Positions 1 through 7,390 of a stretch of DNA of 64,000 nucleotides are shown in pieces. The translations under genes were made by a program, and so were the position numbers. Each line of letters starts with the position of its first letter. Within the stretch, counting starts at the first letter, position 1. The notes below the pieces were generated by a model. The model saw only the letters and a program-made list of their open reading frames with translations. It was not told where the DNA came from and did no database searches. The stretch lies in the NCBI GenBank assembly GCA_947370975.1, contig CANBNG010000021.1, positions 9,068-73,067 on the forward strand, written 5' to 3'. The DNA comes from Beijerinckiaceae bacterium. GTDB taxonomy: Bacteria; Pseudomonadota; Alphaproteobacteria; Rhizobiales; Beijerinckiaceae.

Positions 1-62
1 GGCGGAATGTCGCTCACGTAAAGGCCTCGTTCGTCGAAATCATATCGCTCTCTATAGCATGG

Positions 63-1052
63 TCAAACGCGCGCGCCGACCCTCAAGCCGGGCGCGGGGC
101 GCTCCTGCAATACCTCGCGACGGAAGCGGAACAAAGCCGCAGGACGCCCGCCCGTTGCATGCGACATGTCGCCGGTCGCCTCCACCACGGCGGCAGCTTC
201 CACCAGGCGGCGGAAGTTCTGCTTGTGCAGATGGCGGCCTGAAATCGCTTCCGCCGTGCGTTGCAGCGCGGTCAGGGTGAAGGTCTCGGGCATGAGCTCG
301 AAAATCACGGGTCTGTATTTCATCTTGGCGCGCAGGCGGCCCATGGCGGTGGCGAGAATCCGGCGGTGGTCGTGCAGCATCGGCTGGCCGAGCGGCGCGC
401 TGGCAGGCGCGCTGCTGCGCCCGTCGCGCAGGGCCTCGGCAACAAGCCCGGCCTCATAGATCAGCTCGTAACGCTCGAGCACATTGTCCTCGTCAAAGCG
501 CCCGCCCTCCGCACCAAAGAGCAGACGCAGGCGCTCGCGCCGCGAGCTTCGCGGCCCCGAGACACCGCCCGCCTGTGCGGCCCAGGCCTCGAGGCCCGGC
601 ATCAACAACCGGTCGAGCAGCTCGGGCCGTCCCGCGCGCCAATCTTCCCAGGGGAAGAAGGAATACCAGGGTCGAAACACGGCATCGGGCGCTTCCTGCG
701 CGATTTCGCCGGTGCGGGTGAGCGCGAGATAGCCGACCGAGACAACATGGGGATCGCGGTCGCCCGCCTGCGCCAGACGGCCACGGTCGCCAAATGTGTA
801 GAGCTGTTCGACATAGCCCAGCGGCACGCCCGTTTGTTCAGCCACCCAGGCGCGCAGGCCTATCTCAAAAGTGCGGTGGGCCACGGGATCGAAGGAGCCG
901 GACGGCAGAGCGGCTTCGCTGATGGCGGAGGCCGCGCGCGCGACGAGAATCATCGGCTCGGGCGCATCGCCCACAGCCCCGCTCACCGCGACAATGGCCG
1001 CCGTCAGGCCGATCTCGACGGGTAGCGGATGAGGAAGCTGGCTTTGCGTCAC
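63..1052 (-). CDS. NrtR-like NAD-metabolism regulator (degenerate Nudix + winged helix)
   Basis: 329 aa, GTG start overlapping the stop of the upstream phosphatase gene by 4 nt (GTGA). The N-terminal two thirds look like a Nudix fold, but the Nudix box is degraded: around RAWVAEQTGV the usual REUxEExGU acidic residues are partly replaced, as expected for a sensor rather than a hydrolase. The C-terminal ~80 residues (FTLTALQRTAEAISGR onward) match the winged-helix end of NrtR-type regulators, which control NAD biosynthesis genes in response to ADP-ribose-like ligands. It is the last gene of a minus-strand run. Family assignment is good; its targets cannot be read from this window. Confidence 0.72.
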   Translation of the reverse strand: MTQSQLPHPLPVEIGLTAAIVAVSGAVGDAPEPMILVARAASAISEAALPSGSFDPVAHRTFEIGLRAWVAEQTGVPLGYVEQLYTFGDRGRLAQAGDRDPHVVSVGYLALTRTGEIAQEAPDAVFRPWYSFFPWEDWRAGRPELLDRLLMPGLEAWAAQAGGVSGPRSSRRERLRLLFGAEGGRFDEDNVLERYELIYEAGLVAEALRDGRSSAPASAPLGQPMLHDHRRILATAMGRLRAKMKYRPVIFELMPETFTLTALQRTAEAISGRHLHKQNFRRLVEAAAVVEATGDMSHATGGRPAALFRFRREVLQERPAPGLRVGARV

Positions 1053-1576
1053 GCGTGCTCCCGCTGGCCAAGGTCAAAGGAAAAGGGCTGGCCCTCAAAA
1101 CAATCCTGTCCGCGGCCGATGGCCTCGATGGCCGCGATCATGGCTCCGTTGCGCCCGAGCAGCGCGTCGCCCAGCGCCACAAGTCGGGCGTTGGGCGTGG
1201 CGGTGGGCGACAGGGCGCGCAGGCGGCGCGCGGTGTCCCATTCGCAAGCCTCGGGGCGCAATGCGCAATAGGTAATATAGGCCGCCGCCGTGGAACGGCT
1301 GACGCCCGCATAGCAATGCACGACGACCGGCTCCGCGCGATCCCATCTGCGCATGAAGCGGACAAGCTGGGCGACATGGGCTTCCTCGGGCAGGATATGG
1401 CCCTCCATCTCCGCCACAATATCGGAGAGCCCGACAATCAGATGGCGTTCTGCCGCAATCTCAAGGGGGCGGGGCACATGCGTCTGCGGATTGATGAGCG
1501 TGACGAGGCTGCGCGCACCGGTCGTGCGCACGGTGTCCTCGATTTTGGAGAGAGCACAGACATGGAGTCGCGGCAT
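1049..1576 (-). CDS. Dual-specificity/tyrosine phosphatase-like protein
   Basis: 175 aa. The phosphatase signature HCx5R is intact: HCYAGVSRS with the nucleophilic Cys at residue 88 and the phosphate-binding Arg at 94. Asp51 in the preceding loop is a possible general acid. Length fits small single-domain cytosolic phosphatases of the dual-specificity superfamily. It begins 33 nt after the HD-hydrolase stop and shares 4 nt with the NrtR-like gene, so the three are probably co-transcribed. Substrate unknown; it could act on phosphoproteins or on a small phosphorylated metabolite. Confidence 0.8.
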   Translation of the reverse strand: MPRLHVCALSKIEDTVRTTGARSLVTLINPQTHVPRPLEIAAERHLIVGLSDIVAEMEGHILPEEAHVAQLVRFMRRWDRAEPVVVHCYAGVSRSTAAAYITYCALRPEACEWDTARRLRALSPTATPNARLVALGDALLGRNGAMIAAIEAIGRGQDCFEGQPFSFDLGQREHA

Positions 1577-1609
1577 TTTGCCTGGCCTTTGTCGTTTGCG
1601 AAAACCTGC

Positions 1610-2230
1610 TCAGTCGTCCCGGCCACGCATTTCGGCCTCGATGGCGCGAAAGCGCGAAATGAACAGGTCTTCTGCCTTGTCCGAATGCATGGGCGCGATC
1701 AGCGTTTCAACTTCGCGCAAAGAGACGCTAGGCCGCCCGAAGAATCGTTCGGCCTCGGCTTCAGCAAAGCCTGCCAGATGTGTCGCCTCGATGAAGGCGG
1801 CTGCGCGATCGGCGGCTTTGGTGAGCTTGGCAAGCGCGGGGCCGGGCTTGGCGGGCAGCGAAAAGCGCAGGTGAATGGCCGCGAGCAGCCGCGCCTCGAC
1901 CTGCTTGTACGCATCGCCGATGACGGTCTTGAAGGGCGAGATAATGTCGCCGATCACATATTCGGGCGCGTCGTGCAAAAGCACGATCAGGCGCGCGGCG
2001 GGCGAAACGCCAGGGTCCATGGCAATGGCGAGATGCTCGACCAGCACCGAATGTTGCGCGACGGAGAAAATATGCGCGCCCCGCGTCTGGCCGTTCCAGC
2101 GCGCGACGCGCGCCAGGCCATGGGCAATGTCCTCGATCTCGACATCGAGCGGGGAGGGATCGAGCAAATCGAGACGGCGACCCGACAGCATGCGCTGCCA
2201 GGCGCGCGGGGGATCCTTACGCGCGGTCAT
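1610..2230 (-). CDS. HD-domain phosphohydrolase (YfbR-like)
   Basis: 206 aa from the ATG at 2230. A good ribosome site (AAGGA) lies just upstream, so I prefer this to an in-frame start 39 nt earlier. Metal-binding residues of the HD fold are visible: His60 and the HD pair His86-Asp87 (LLHDAPEY), with further acidic residues behind. The family includes 5'-deoxynucleotidases of the YfbR type and many uncharacterised alphaproteobacterial members. It overlaps the end of tag by 14 nt, so translation is probably coupled. The nucleotide substrate is inferred, not shown. Confidence 0.75.
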   Translation of the reverse strand: MTARKDPPRAWQRMLSGRRLDLLDPSPLDVEIEDIAHGLARVARWNGQTRGAHIFSVAQHSVLVEHLAIAMDPGVSPAARLIVLLHDAPEYVIGDIISPFKTVIGDAYKQVEARLLAAIHLRFSLPAKPGPALAKLTKAADRAAAFIEATHLAGFAEAEAERFFGRPSVSLREVETLIAPMHSDKAEDLFISRFRAIEAEMRGRDD

Positions 2231-2855
2231 GATGGTCCTTTTTATGCGCCAGCGCGGCGCAGGCGCCATGGCGATGGCAGCCGACGAGATGATCGTTCAC
2301 CATGCCCACAGCCTGCGCGAAAGCATAAATGATGGTTGGCCCACAGAAATTGAATCCGCGCGCTTTCAGATCTTTTGACATGCGGACCGAGATTGGCGTC
2401 TGCACCGGAATTTCGCCCATGTGGCGCAGGTTGGACTGGTGGGGCGCGCCGTCGAAGAAATTCCACAGATAATTGGCAAAGCCCTCGCCCTCCTGAATGG
2501 CAAGCCAGGCCTGCGCGGAGGCAATGGTGCTCACGATCTTTGCCCGGTTGCGCACGATGCCGGCATCGAGCATCAGGCTCTCGACCTTGCCTGCGTCATA
2601 GCGCGCGATGATCTGCGGGTCGAAGCCATCGAAGGCCGCGCGGAAATTCTCGCGCTTGCGCAGAATGGTGATCCACGAGAGCCCCGCCTGGAACCCGTCG
2701 AGGATCAGCTTTTCAAACAAGGCACGGTCGTCCCATTCGGGCACGCCCCATTCGGTGTCATGATAGGCGAGGTAAAGCGGGTCCACGCCGGGCCAGGGGC
2801 AGCGGTCGCGGCCATCGGGATGGGAGAGCGGGAGGCGGAGCTTTTCCTGAATCAT
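2217..2855 (-). CDS. tag: DNA-3-methyladenine glycosylase I
   Basis: 212 aa, the usual size of Tag. It removes 3-methyladenine from alkylated DNA as the first step of base-excision repair. Diagnostic stretches are RCPWPGVDPLYLAYHDTEWG near the N terminus, AGLSWITILRKRENFRAAF in the helix-hairpin region, NFCGPTIIYAFAQAVG, and GCHRH near the C terminus. The N-terminal Cys/His and the C-terminal His/Cys form the structural zinc site of the family. It lies between ygfZ-like and HD-hydrolase genes on the same strand. No LexA or Ada-like site was noticed upstream. Confidence 0.93.
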   Translation of the reverse strand: MIQEKLRLPLSHPDGRDRCPWPGVDPLYLAYHDTEWGVPEWDDRALFEKLILDGFQAGLSWITILRKRENFRAAFDGFDPQIIARYDAGKVESLMLDAGIVRNRAKIVSTIASAQAWLAIQEGEGFANYLWNFFDGAPHQSNLRHMGEIPVQTPISVRMSKDLKARGFNFCGPTIIYAFAQAVGMVNDHLVGCHRHGACAALAHKKDHHDRA

Positions 2856-2867
2856 GCAAAAGAGCCC

Positions 2868-3683
2868 TCAAGCCCGCACCATATGAGCGGGCAGAAGTTC
2901 GACGATGGCCCCGCCCGCGATGAGCGGCGTGGCATTTGCCAACGCCTCCTCGGCCTTGTCGAGGCGGATCATGGCAAGCGCGCGCCCTGCGCTTGTCGCC
3001 GAGCCCATTGTGCCGATGGCGATATCGCCGGCGCGGATCTCGGTTCCCGGCGCCGGGGCTGGACCGCGCAAGGCAATAGGCACGATACGCTTGCGCGCGG
3101 TGCCCCGGTGTTCGACGCGCGAGACCACTTCCTGCCCGATATAGCAGCCCTTCTTGAAATCGAGCCCGTGGATCAGGTCCATATCCGCATCGTGGGGAAA
3201 GGCCTCGCCATAGGCAAAATCAAGCCCGCCCTTGGGCACGCCGCAGAGAATGCGATGCGTCTCGTAATCATCGTGATTATGCGCCTGCGCCTCAAGGCGC
3301 GGCAGGATGGCGCGGCGGCCAAGACCGGCATGGCGGGGATCATCGAACACGAGCCCCTCGCTGGTTGCCCCGTCCCACAGCGCGACGACGCCGAGATCTG
3401 GCCGCTCTTCGAGCGTCACTTTCGCGCGCAGCCGGTACATGGAGAGGCGCTTCAGGAGCGCGCTCACGGCATCGCTGCCGGTCTCGATGAGGAAGCCTTC
3501 GGGTTCTTCCACGATCAGAAAATCAAACAGGATCTTGCCTTGCGGACTCAGCAGCGCGCCAAAGCCCGCGGCCTCCGGGCTCACCTTGTCCATATTGCAG
3601 GTCACGAGCCCTTGCAGGAAGCTCCGCGCCTCTTCGCCGCTGACGCTCAAGACGCCGCGATCGTCGAGAAAAGCTGAAGCCAT
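2868..3683 (-). CDS. ygfZ: YgfZ/GcvT-like folate-binding protein
   Basis: 271 aa starting at the ATG at 3683 (GGAG nine nt upstream); an upstream in-frame extension lacks family similarity. The signature KGCYIGQE is present near residue 190, inside FKKGCYIGQEVVSRVEHRG. YgfZ proteins bind folate and support assembly or repair of iron-sulfur enzymes such as MiaB. The N-terminal part (FLQGLVTCNMDKV, LLSPQGKILFDFLI) fits the aminomethyltransferase-like fold. It starts the compact run ygfZ-tag-HD on the minus strand. Confidence 0.9.
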   Translation of the reverse strand: MASAFLDDRGVLSVSGEEARSFLQGLVTCNMDKVSPEAAGFGALLSPQGKILFDFLIVEEPEGFLIETGSDAVSALLKRLSMYRLRAKVTLEERPDLGVVALWDGATSEGLVFDDPRHAGLGRRAILPRLEAQAHNHDDYETHRILCGVPKGGLDFAYGEAFPHDADMDLIHGLDFKKGCYIGQEVVSRVEHRGTARKRIVPIALRGPAPAPGTEIRAGDIAIGTMGSATSAGRALAMIRLDKAEEALANATPLIAGGAIVELLPAHMVRA

Positions 3684-3759
3684 CGTGCTGCACTCCGCAG
3701 GTTTCATGAACACACACCAGTAATGAGTCAGGCGGCGCGCCGACGCAAGGCTGAGCCGC

Positions 3760-4263
3760 TCACGGCTCTGGCATGAATGTGTGCCAGGTGCCGTCCGCGC
3801 CGATGCGCACAAGGTGCAGGAGCGGCGGATCGCTGGTGAGATCGGCAAAGCGCAGGCAGCGCAACATATGAAGCCGCGTGGCGGCATCGGGCTCTTTTTC
3901 CGGCACGAGTGCGAAGGCCGGCCAGACATAGGTCTCGAAGGGCCCGCGCTTCACCTTGACGAAAGGCGCTTCCATCACGGCTTGCAGGATCGCCAGCATT
4001 TCAACGCCTTTCCCGTCGAAGGAGCGGGCTTTCAGCACATCGAGCGGATCAAACCCCGGCCCCTTGCGGGTACCGCGCTCGAAAATCGGGGGCAGTTCGT
4101 TCCATTCGATGGGAGTGCGGAGCCGCTCGATGTCGCGCGTTTCTGCAGCCTCAAGCATTTTCGCGCGCAGGGCTGCGACGCGTGGCGGCAGGCTCGCAAC
4201 ATTGCTGATGGGCGCGGAGATCTGTTGTGGTGGCGTGGGCGCTGCTTTGCGGGGTGGGCTCAT
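3760..4263 (-). CDS. Conserved hypothetical protein
   Basis: 167 aa, soluble, with no signal peptide or membrane segment. An N-terminal Pro/Ala-rich tail of about 35 residues precedes a compact region with FERGTRKGPGFDPLDVL, an acidic VPEKEPDAATRLHMLRCLRFADL stretch and a C-terminal beta-like VRIGADGTWHTFMPEP. I recognise it as the kind of short conserved protein annotated as hypothetical in alphaproteobacteria, but not a named family. It lies between ygfZ-like and another small unknown on the same strand. Confidence 0.6.
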   Translation of the reverse strand: MSPPRKAAPTPPQQISAPISNVASLPPRVAALRAKMLEAAETRDIERLRTPIEWNELPPIFERGTRKGPGFDPLDVLKARSFDGKGVEMLAILQAVMEAPFVKVKRGPFETYVWPAFALVPEKEPDAATRLHMLRCLRFADLTSDPPLLHLVRIGADGTWHTFMPEP

Positions 4264-4300
4264 GCGCGCAGATTAGCCGCGCAAACGGGCGGCGCGAAGG

Positions 4301-4558
4301 CTAGTGACGGCTGGCGAGCGAAAATTCACCCGAGAGGATGCGATCTGGCAGTTGACGCGCGAAATCGGCCACGGGCTCTTCGCCATAAGCGATGACGAGT
4401 TCCTGAAACGCCGCGAACAGCGCGGCATGGGCGAAGGAATCGCTTTCAATGCCAGCGAGAATGGCCTCGGCAAAAGCCTCGGTCACATAACCAAGCGCTT
4501 CGCGCCGGCCCTCGGCGGCATCGGGGTCTTCGATATCAGCTAGGATTGGGTCATTCAT
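4301..4558 (-). CDS. Small acidic hypothetical protein
   Basis: 85 aa from an ATG at 4558 (a GTG directly before it is an alternative). The protein is acidic and predicted mostly helical (REALGYVTEAFAEAILAGIESDSFAHAALFAAFQELVIAYGEE shows regular hydrophobic spacing). No catalytic motif, signal or membrane segment. It precedes the other small unknown by 37 nt on the same strand. Coding status rests on sensible composition and position; function unknown. Confidence 0.5.
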   Translation of the reverse strand: MNDPILADIEDPDAAEGRREALGYVTEAFAEAILAGIESDSFAHAALFAAFQELVIAYGEEPVADFARQLPDRILSGEFSLASRH

Positions 4559-4723
4559 CACGGGGCGGACACTAACCTTTGCCGTGCGTCACCGCGACCT
4601 GTCTCTTTAAGAACGGTTAACGGGGTAAGCTGTTCAGATCCCGACATGATTTCGCCCCCCTTGCGGGCGGTGCGAAAAACAGCTTTCATGCGAGGATTGC
4701 TATCGTATCCAGTATCATTTTTT

Positions 4724-4975
4724 ATGAATCAACGCGCCAAACTCATTGCCTCGATCATCAACAATCCGCGGGATGTTCGCTATGCCGACGCCTGCAAGGT
4801 TGCGGAGCTGCTTGGCTTTACCGGCCGTCAAAAAGGGACGTCCCACAAGTTCTACTCGAGGCGGGGCGAACAGGTGGTTTTGAATTTCCAGAACCGTGAC
4901 GGAGCAATTGCTGATTATCAGGCCAGGCAATTGGTCGAGATGATCAGAAAATACGGAGATGGCGATGAAAACTGA
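4724..4975 (+). CDS. hicA: HicA-like mRNA interferase toxin
   Basis: 83 aa from ATG 4724; the 78 nt of open frame before it has no family similarity. The centre reads LLGFTGRQKGTSHKFYSRRG, matching the HicA dsRBD-like fold in which the His of the GTSHKF motif is the catalytic residue. HicA toxins cleave mRNA and are neutralised by HicB. The downstream gene is a HicB antitoxin that starts inside this gene's last 11 nt. A direct repeat GTATC-CA-GTATC at 4705-4716 just upstream may belong to its promoter region. It is slightly longer than the classic 60-residue HicA because of an N-terminal helix. Confidence 0.8.
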   Translation: MNQRAKLIASIINNPRDVRYADACKVAELLGFTGRQKGTSHKFYSRRGEQVVLNFQNRDGAIADYQARQLVEMIRKYGDGDEN

Positions 4976-5345
4976 GCTTTACCCTGCACATGTTTTCTGG
5001 AGCGACGAGGATCAGGCCTTTATCGCAATCGCTCCCGATTTGCCCGGATGTTCTGCGGTTGGGGATACGCAGGAAGAAGCCCTCCGTGAGCTTCAGATCG
5101 CTATCGACGGCACAATTGAAGCGCATCTGGCCGTCGGCAATCCCGTGCCGCCGCCTTCCACCCCTGCGGTCGAGCCGGAATTCAGTGGCAAATTGCTTCT
5201 CAGAATGCCCAAATGGCTCCATGCCCATCTGGTGAAAACCGCCAAGGCCGAGGGCGTGAGCCTCAATGCCTATGTCACGACTTTGCTGGCTGCGGCCTCT
5301 GCCGCCAAGGCTCCGCCCGAGCGCAAACAATCGGAAGCGGCCTGA
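4965..5345 (+). CDS. hicB: HicB-family antitoxin
   Basis: 126 aa. ATG 4965 is preferred over ATG 4959 because GGAG lies six nt before it. The N-terminal half is the partial RNase-H fold of HicB (PAHVFWSDEDQAFIAIAPDLPGCSAVGDTQEEALRELQIAIDG), which masks HicA. The C-terminal half (LLRMPKWLHAHLVKTAKAEGVSLNAYVTTLLAA) is a ribbon-helix-helix DNA-binding domain for autoregulation. Overlap with hicA by 11 nt indicates translational coupling, with the toxin gene first as is typical of hicAB. Confidence 0.88.
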   Translation: MKTELYPAHVFWSDEDQAFIAIAPDLPGCSAVGDTQEEALRELQIAIDGTIEAHLAVGNPVPPPSTPAVEPEFSGKLLLRMPKWLHAHLVKTAKAEGVSLNAYVTTLLAAASAAKAPPERKQSEAA

Positions 5346-5347
5346 CT

Positions 5348-5767
5348 TCACCCCCCGCTGTAGCGGCTGGTGATGTCGCGCGTGAGGCGCGCGCCTTCAT
5401 CGAGAAAGCGCTCGACCACGGCCTCGGCATTGGGCGTGCAGCTGCGATAGGTCACTTCATAGCCGCGAAACCCGCGGTTGAACGCGCCCGCCAACCGCTC
5501 GCGGCGGGTGTCGCTGGGGTTTTCGGCCTCCAGCAGGGCGTTCATCCGCGCCTGCCAGCTTTGCCCATCGCGCGCCCCGCAGAGATCGCGCAGAAAGGTG
5601 AGCGCGCCCATGATTTCGGCGAGCCGCATCAATTGCGGCTCATAGGGCGGAACCGCCTCTGCGGGAGCTGGCGGCGCGGGCGCTTGCGCCAGCGCGGGGG
5701 TGGCGCAGGCGAGAAAAACAATCGCGGCGATCTTGCGCAGCAGCCTGCGGGGTGTGTTCGCGTTCAT
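5348..5767 (-). CDS. TIGR02301-family secreted protein
   Basis: 139 aa with a clear signal peptide (RRLLRKIAAIVFLACATPALA, cleavage after about residue 27), then a Pro/Ala-rich linker. The mature part PQLMRLAEIMGALTFLRDLCGA, RERLAGAFNRGFRGYEVTYRSCTP matches the small periplasmic family TIGR02301 of Rhizobiales, whose function is unknown. Two conserved Cys may form a disulfide. ATG 5767 overlaps the Nudix stop, so it is the third gene of the pdxH-nudix-TIGR02301 unit. Confidence 0.82.
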   Translation of the reverse strand: MNANTPRRLLRKIAAIVFLACATPALAQAPAPPAPAEAVPPYEPQLMRLAEIMGALTFLRDLCGARDGQSWQARMNALLEAENPSDTRRERLAGAFNRGFRGYEVTYRSCTPNAEAVVERFLDEGARLTRDITSRYSGG

Positions 5768-6201
5768 CACGCCTTTTGTAACACGAGACGCGCGGCTGCG
5801 AGAATGCGCATCAAGCCCGGCGTGACCGGCAAGTCGCCAAGATCGTCTGGATCGGCCCAGACAAGCTCGGGGGCCTCCTCGCTTGGCGTACCGTCGCCCG
5901 CAATCCAGTGCGCTGCAAAACTCGCCACCACGAAATGACGGCGCACGCGATTGGCCTCGTCGAGATCGACCACTTCGCTATGGCCGGCAAAGCCAATGAT
6001 GCGCGCCTCCACGCCGGTCTCTTCCATCAATTCGCGCAGTGCCGCCTCTTCCAGCGTCTCGCCGATTTCCACGACCCCGCCGGGGAGCGAAAAGACTTTT
6101 GCATGAGGATTGGACACGCGCGCGCCCAGCAGCACCTTGCCGTGCCGAAACACCGCAATGCTGGCGGCAAGAAAGGGCCGCTCGGGATAAAGCCGGCTCA
6201 C
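5767..6201 (-). CDS. Nudix hydrolase
   Basis: 144 aa, GTG start overlapping the pdxH stop by 4 nt. A complete Nudix box is visible: GVVEIGETLEEAALRELMEETGV fits Gx5Ex7REUxEExGU, which binds Mg2+ and catalyses hydrolysis of nucleoside diphosphates linked to another moiety. Single-domain, cytosolic. The precise substrate cannot be read; small single-domain members act on NADH, ADP-ribose or oxidised nucleotides. Probably co-transcribed with pdxH upstream and the TIGR02301 gene downstream. Confidence 0.88.
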   Translation of the reverse strand: MSRLYPERPFLAASIAVFRHGKVLLGARVSNPHAKVFSLPGGVVEIGETLEEAALRELMEETGVEARIIGFAGHSEVVDLDEANRVRRHFVVASFAAHWIAGDGTPSEEAPELVWADPDDLGDLPVTPGLMRILAAARLVLQKA

Positions 6202-6800
6202 GGATAAAGCCGCTCCTTGCTCCAGACATCATCGGCGTTCTCGCGACGGAAGACCGCGCGGTCGTGCAGGCGGAAGGGGCGGTCCTGCCAGAATTCGATC
6301 TGCAGCGGCCGCACGCGATAGCCATTCCAGAAGGGAGGGCGGGGGACATCGCCAAGACCAAAGCGCGCGGCTTCGCGGGCAACCGCCTTTTCCAGCGCGA
6401 ACCGGCTTTCGAGCGCGCGCGATTGCTTGCTGGCCCAGGCGCCGATGCGGCTGTCGCGGGGGCGGCTCGCGAAATAAGCGTCCGCTTCGTCGCTGCTCAC
6501 CAGCTCTACCGGTCCGCGCACGCGCACCTGCCGCCTGAGCGACTTCCAGTGAAACACGAGGGCGGCCTTCATGTTGCCTGTGAGCTCGAGCCCCTTGGCG
6601 CTCTCGCTGTTGGTGTAAAAGGTGAAGCCGCGCGGCTCCAGGCCCTTGAGCAGAACCATGCGCGCGTCGGGCAGGCCATCGGCATCGACGGTGGCCAGCG
6701 TCATCGCGTTCGGGTCATTGAGCTCTTTTTCGCGCGCCTCTGCAAACCATTGCTCAAAAAGGACAAATGGCTCGCTGGCTTGGGTAAAGTCACTCGTCAT
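6198..6800 (-). CDS. pdxH: Pyridoxamine 5'-phosphate oxidase
   Basis: 200 aa from ATG 6800; a TTG four codons earlier is less likely. PdxH oxidises pyridoxine or pyridoxamine 5'-phosphate to PLP using FMN and O2. Hallmarks in order: NAMTLATVDADGLPDARMVLLKG (FMN-binding strand), GFTFYTNSESAKGLEL, AALVFHWKSLRRQVRVRG, FASRPRDSRIGAWASKQS, and the C-terminal signature FWNGYRVRPLQIEFWQDRPFRLHDR ending in RLYP. It is divergent from the lipoprotein gene at 6812. Confidence 0.95.
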   Translation of the reverse strand: MTSDFTQASEPFVLFEQWFAEAREKELNDPNAMTLATVDADGLPDARMVLLKGLEPRGFTFYTNSESAKGLELTGNMKAALVFHWKSLRRQVRVRGPVELVSSDEADAYFASRPRDSRIGAWASKQSRALESRFALEKAVAREAARFGLGDVPRPPFWNGYRVRPLQIEFWQDRPFRLHDRAVFRRENADDVWSKERLYP

Positions 6801-6811
6801 TAAGGTGTTCA

Positions 6812-7291
6812 ATGGTTACCTTGCCTCGGGTTGTTTCCGGTTCCGAATGGTCAGGCCAGAACGTGTCATCTTCACCTCACCATAACACGACCTTTTGCCT
6901 CGTCGGCCTCGTCGCACTTGTGCTCGCAGGCTGTTCTACGGTGATCCCCTTGCCCGGGATCATCTCGCCGGAAGATGTCACGGGCTCGATTCGCGCATTT
7001 TCTTCCCCTCTGTCGCCCACACTCGGCCTTGAGGACTGGCGGCGTGCGGTTGCAGCCCTTGGCGTCGCGCTCGATCCACAGGGCAATGGAACGCGGGTTG
7101 CGTGGGACAATCCGCAATCGGGGCTCAAGGGCGCTTTCACCCCGGTCGGTGGGGTTTATCCAGCGCAAAATCGTATGTGCCGGGCGTTTCTGGGCGAGAT
7201 CGGTCAAGATGAGGCGGTGCAGGGCACCGGCTGCCGGGACGCGAACGGCGACTGGACAGTGCTTGATGTAAAACCGTGGATCAGTGGCTGA
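6812..7291 (+). CDS. Surface lipoprotein, RT0821/Lpp0805-like
   Basis: 159 aa. A lipoprotein signal ends in the lipobox LAGC about 40 residues in (CLVGLVALVLAGCSTV). The long n-region suggests the true start may be the in-frame GTG at 6863, although ATG 6812 has a fair ribosome site (TAAGG). The mature part ends in CRAFLGEIGQDEAVQGTGCRDANGDWTVLD, resembling the C-terminal domain of 17-kDa-antigen/RT0821-type surface proteins. Probably an outer-membrane lipoprotein; role unknown. Confidence 0.72.
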   Translation: MVTLPRVVSGSEWSGQNVSSSPHHNTTFCLVGLVALVLAGCSTVIPLPGIISPEDVTGSIRAFSSPLSPTLGLEDWRRAVAALGVALDPQGNGTRVAWDNPQSGLKGAFTPVGGVYPAQNRMCRAFLGEIGQDEAVQGTGCRDANGDWTVLDVKPWISG

Positions 7292-7320
7292 AGCCAGCTT
7301 CTATCTTGCGTCTTGGCGGC

Positions 7321-7342
7321 CTTGACCCACATAAAGGTCAAG
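7321..7342. promoter_or_regulatory. Inverted repeat upstream of the DnaJ-like gene
   Basis: Perfect 7-bp arms CTTGACC / GGTCAAG separated by 8 nt, 49 nt before the DnaJ-like start. TTGACC could double as a -35 element, but I see no convincing -10. Possible operator or hairpin in the leader. Confidence 0.3.
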
Positions 7343-7390
7343 AAAAGAACGCTCGTGCCTTGATGGGCGGGCGGCAGATTGGGCCCATTC

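Noticed and set aside
1055..2332. A 425-codon plus-strand frame across the phosphatase and HD genes
   Set aside because: Opposite strand carries clear HCx5R and HD motifs with operon-like overlaps; the plus frame has no recognisable motif.
4650..4677. TTTCGC/GCGAAA repeat upstream of the first hicA as its operator
   Set aside because: Short GC arms close to background frequency, and no promoter elements could be placed around them.
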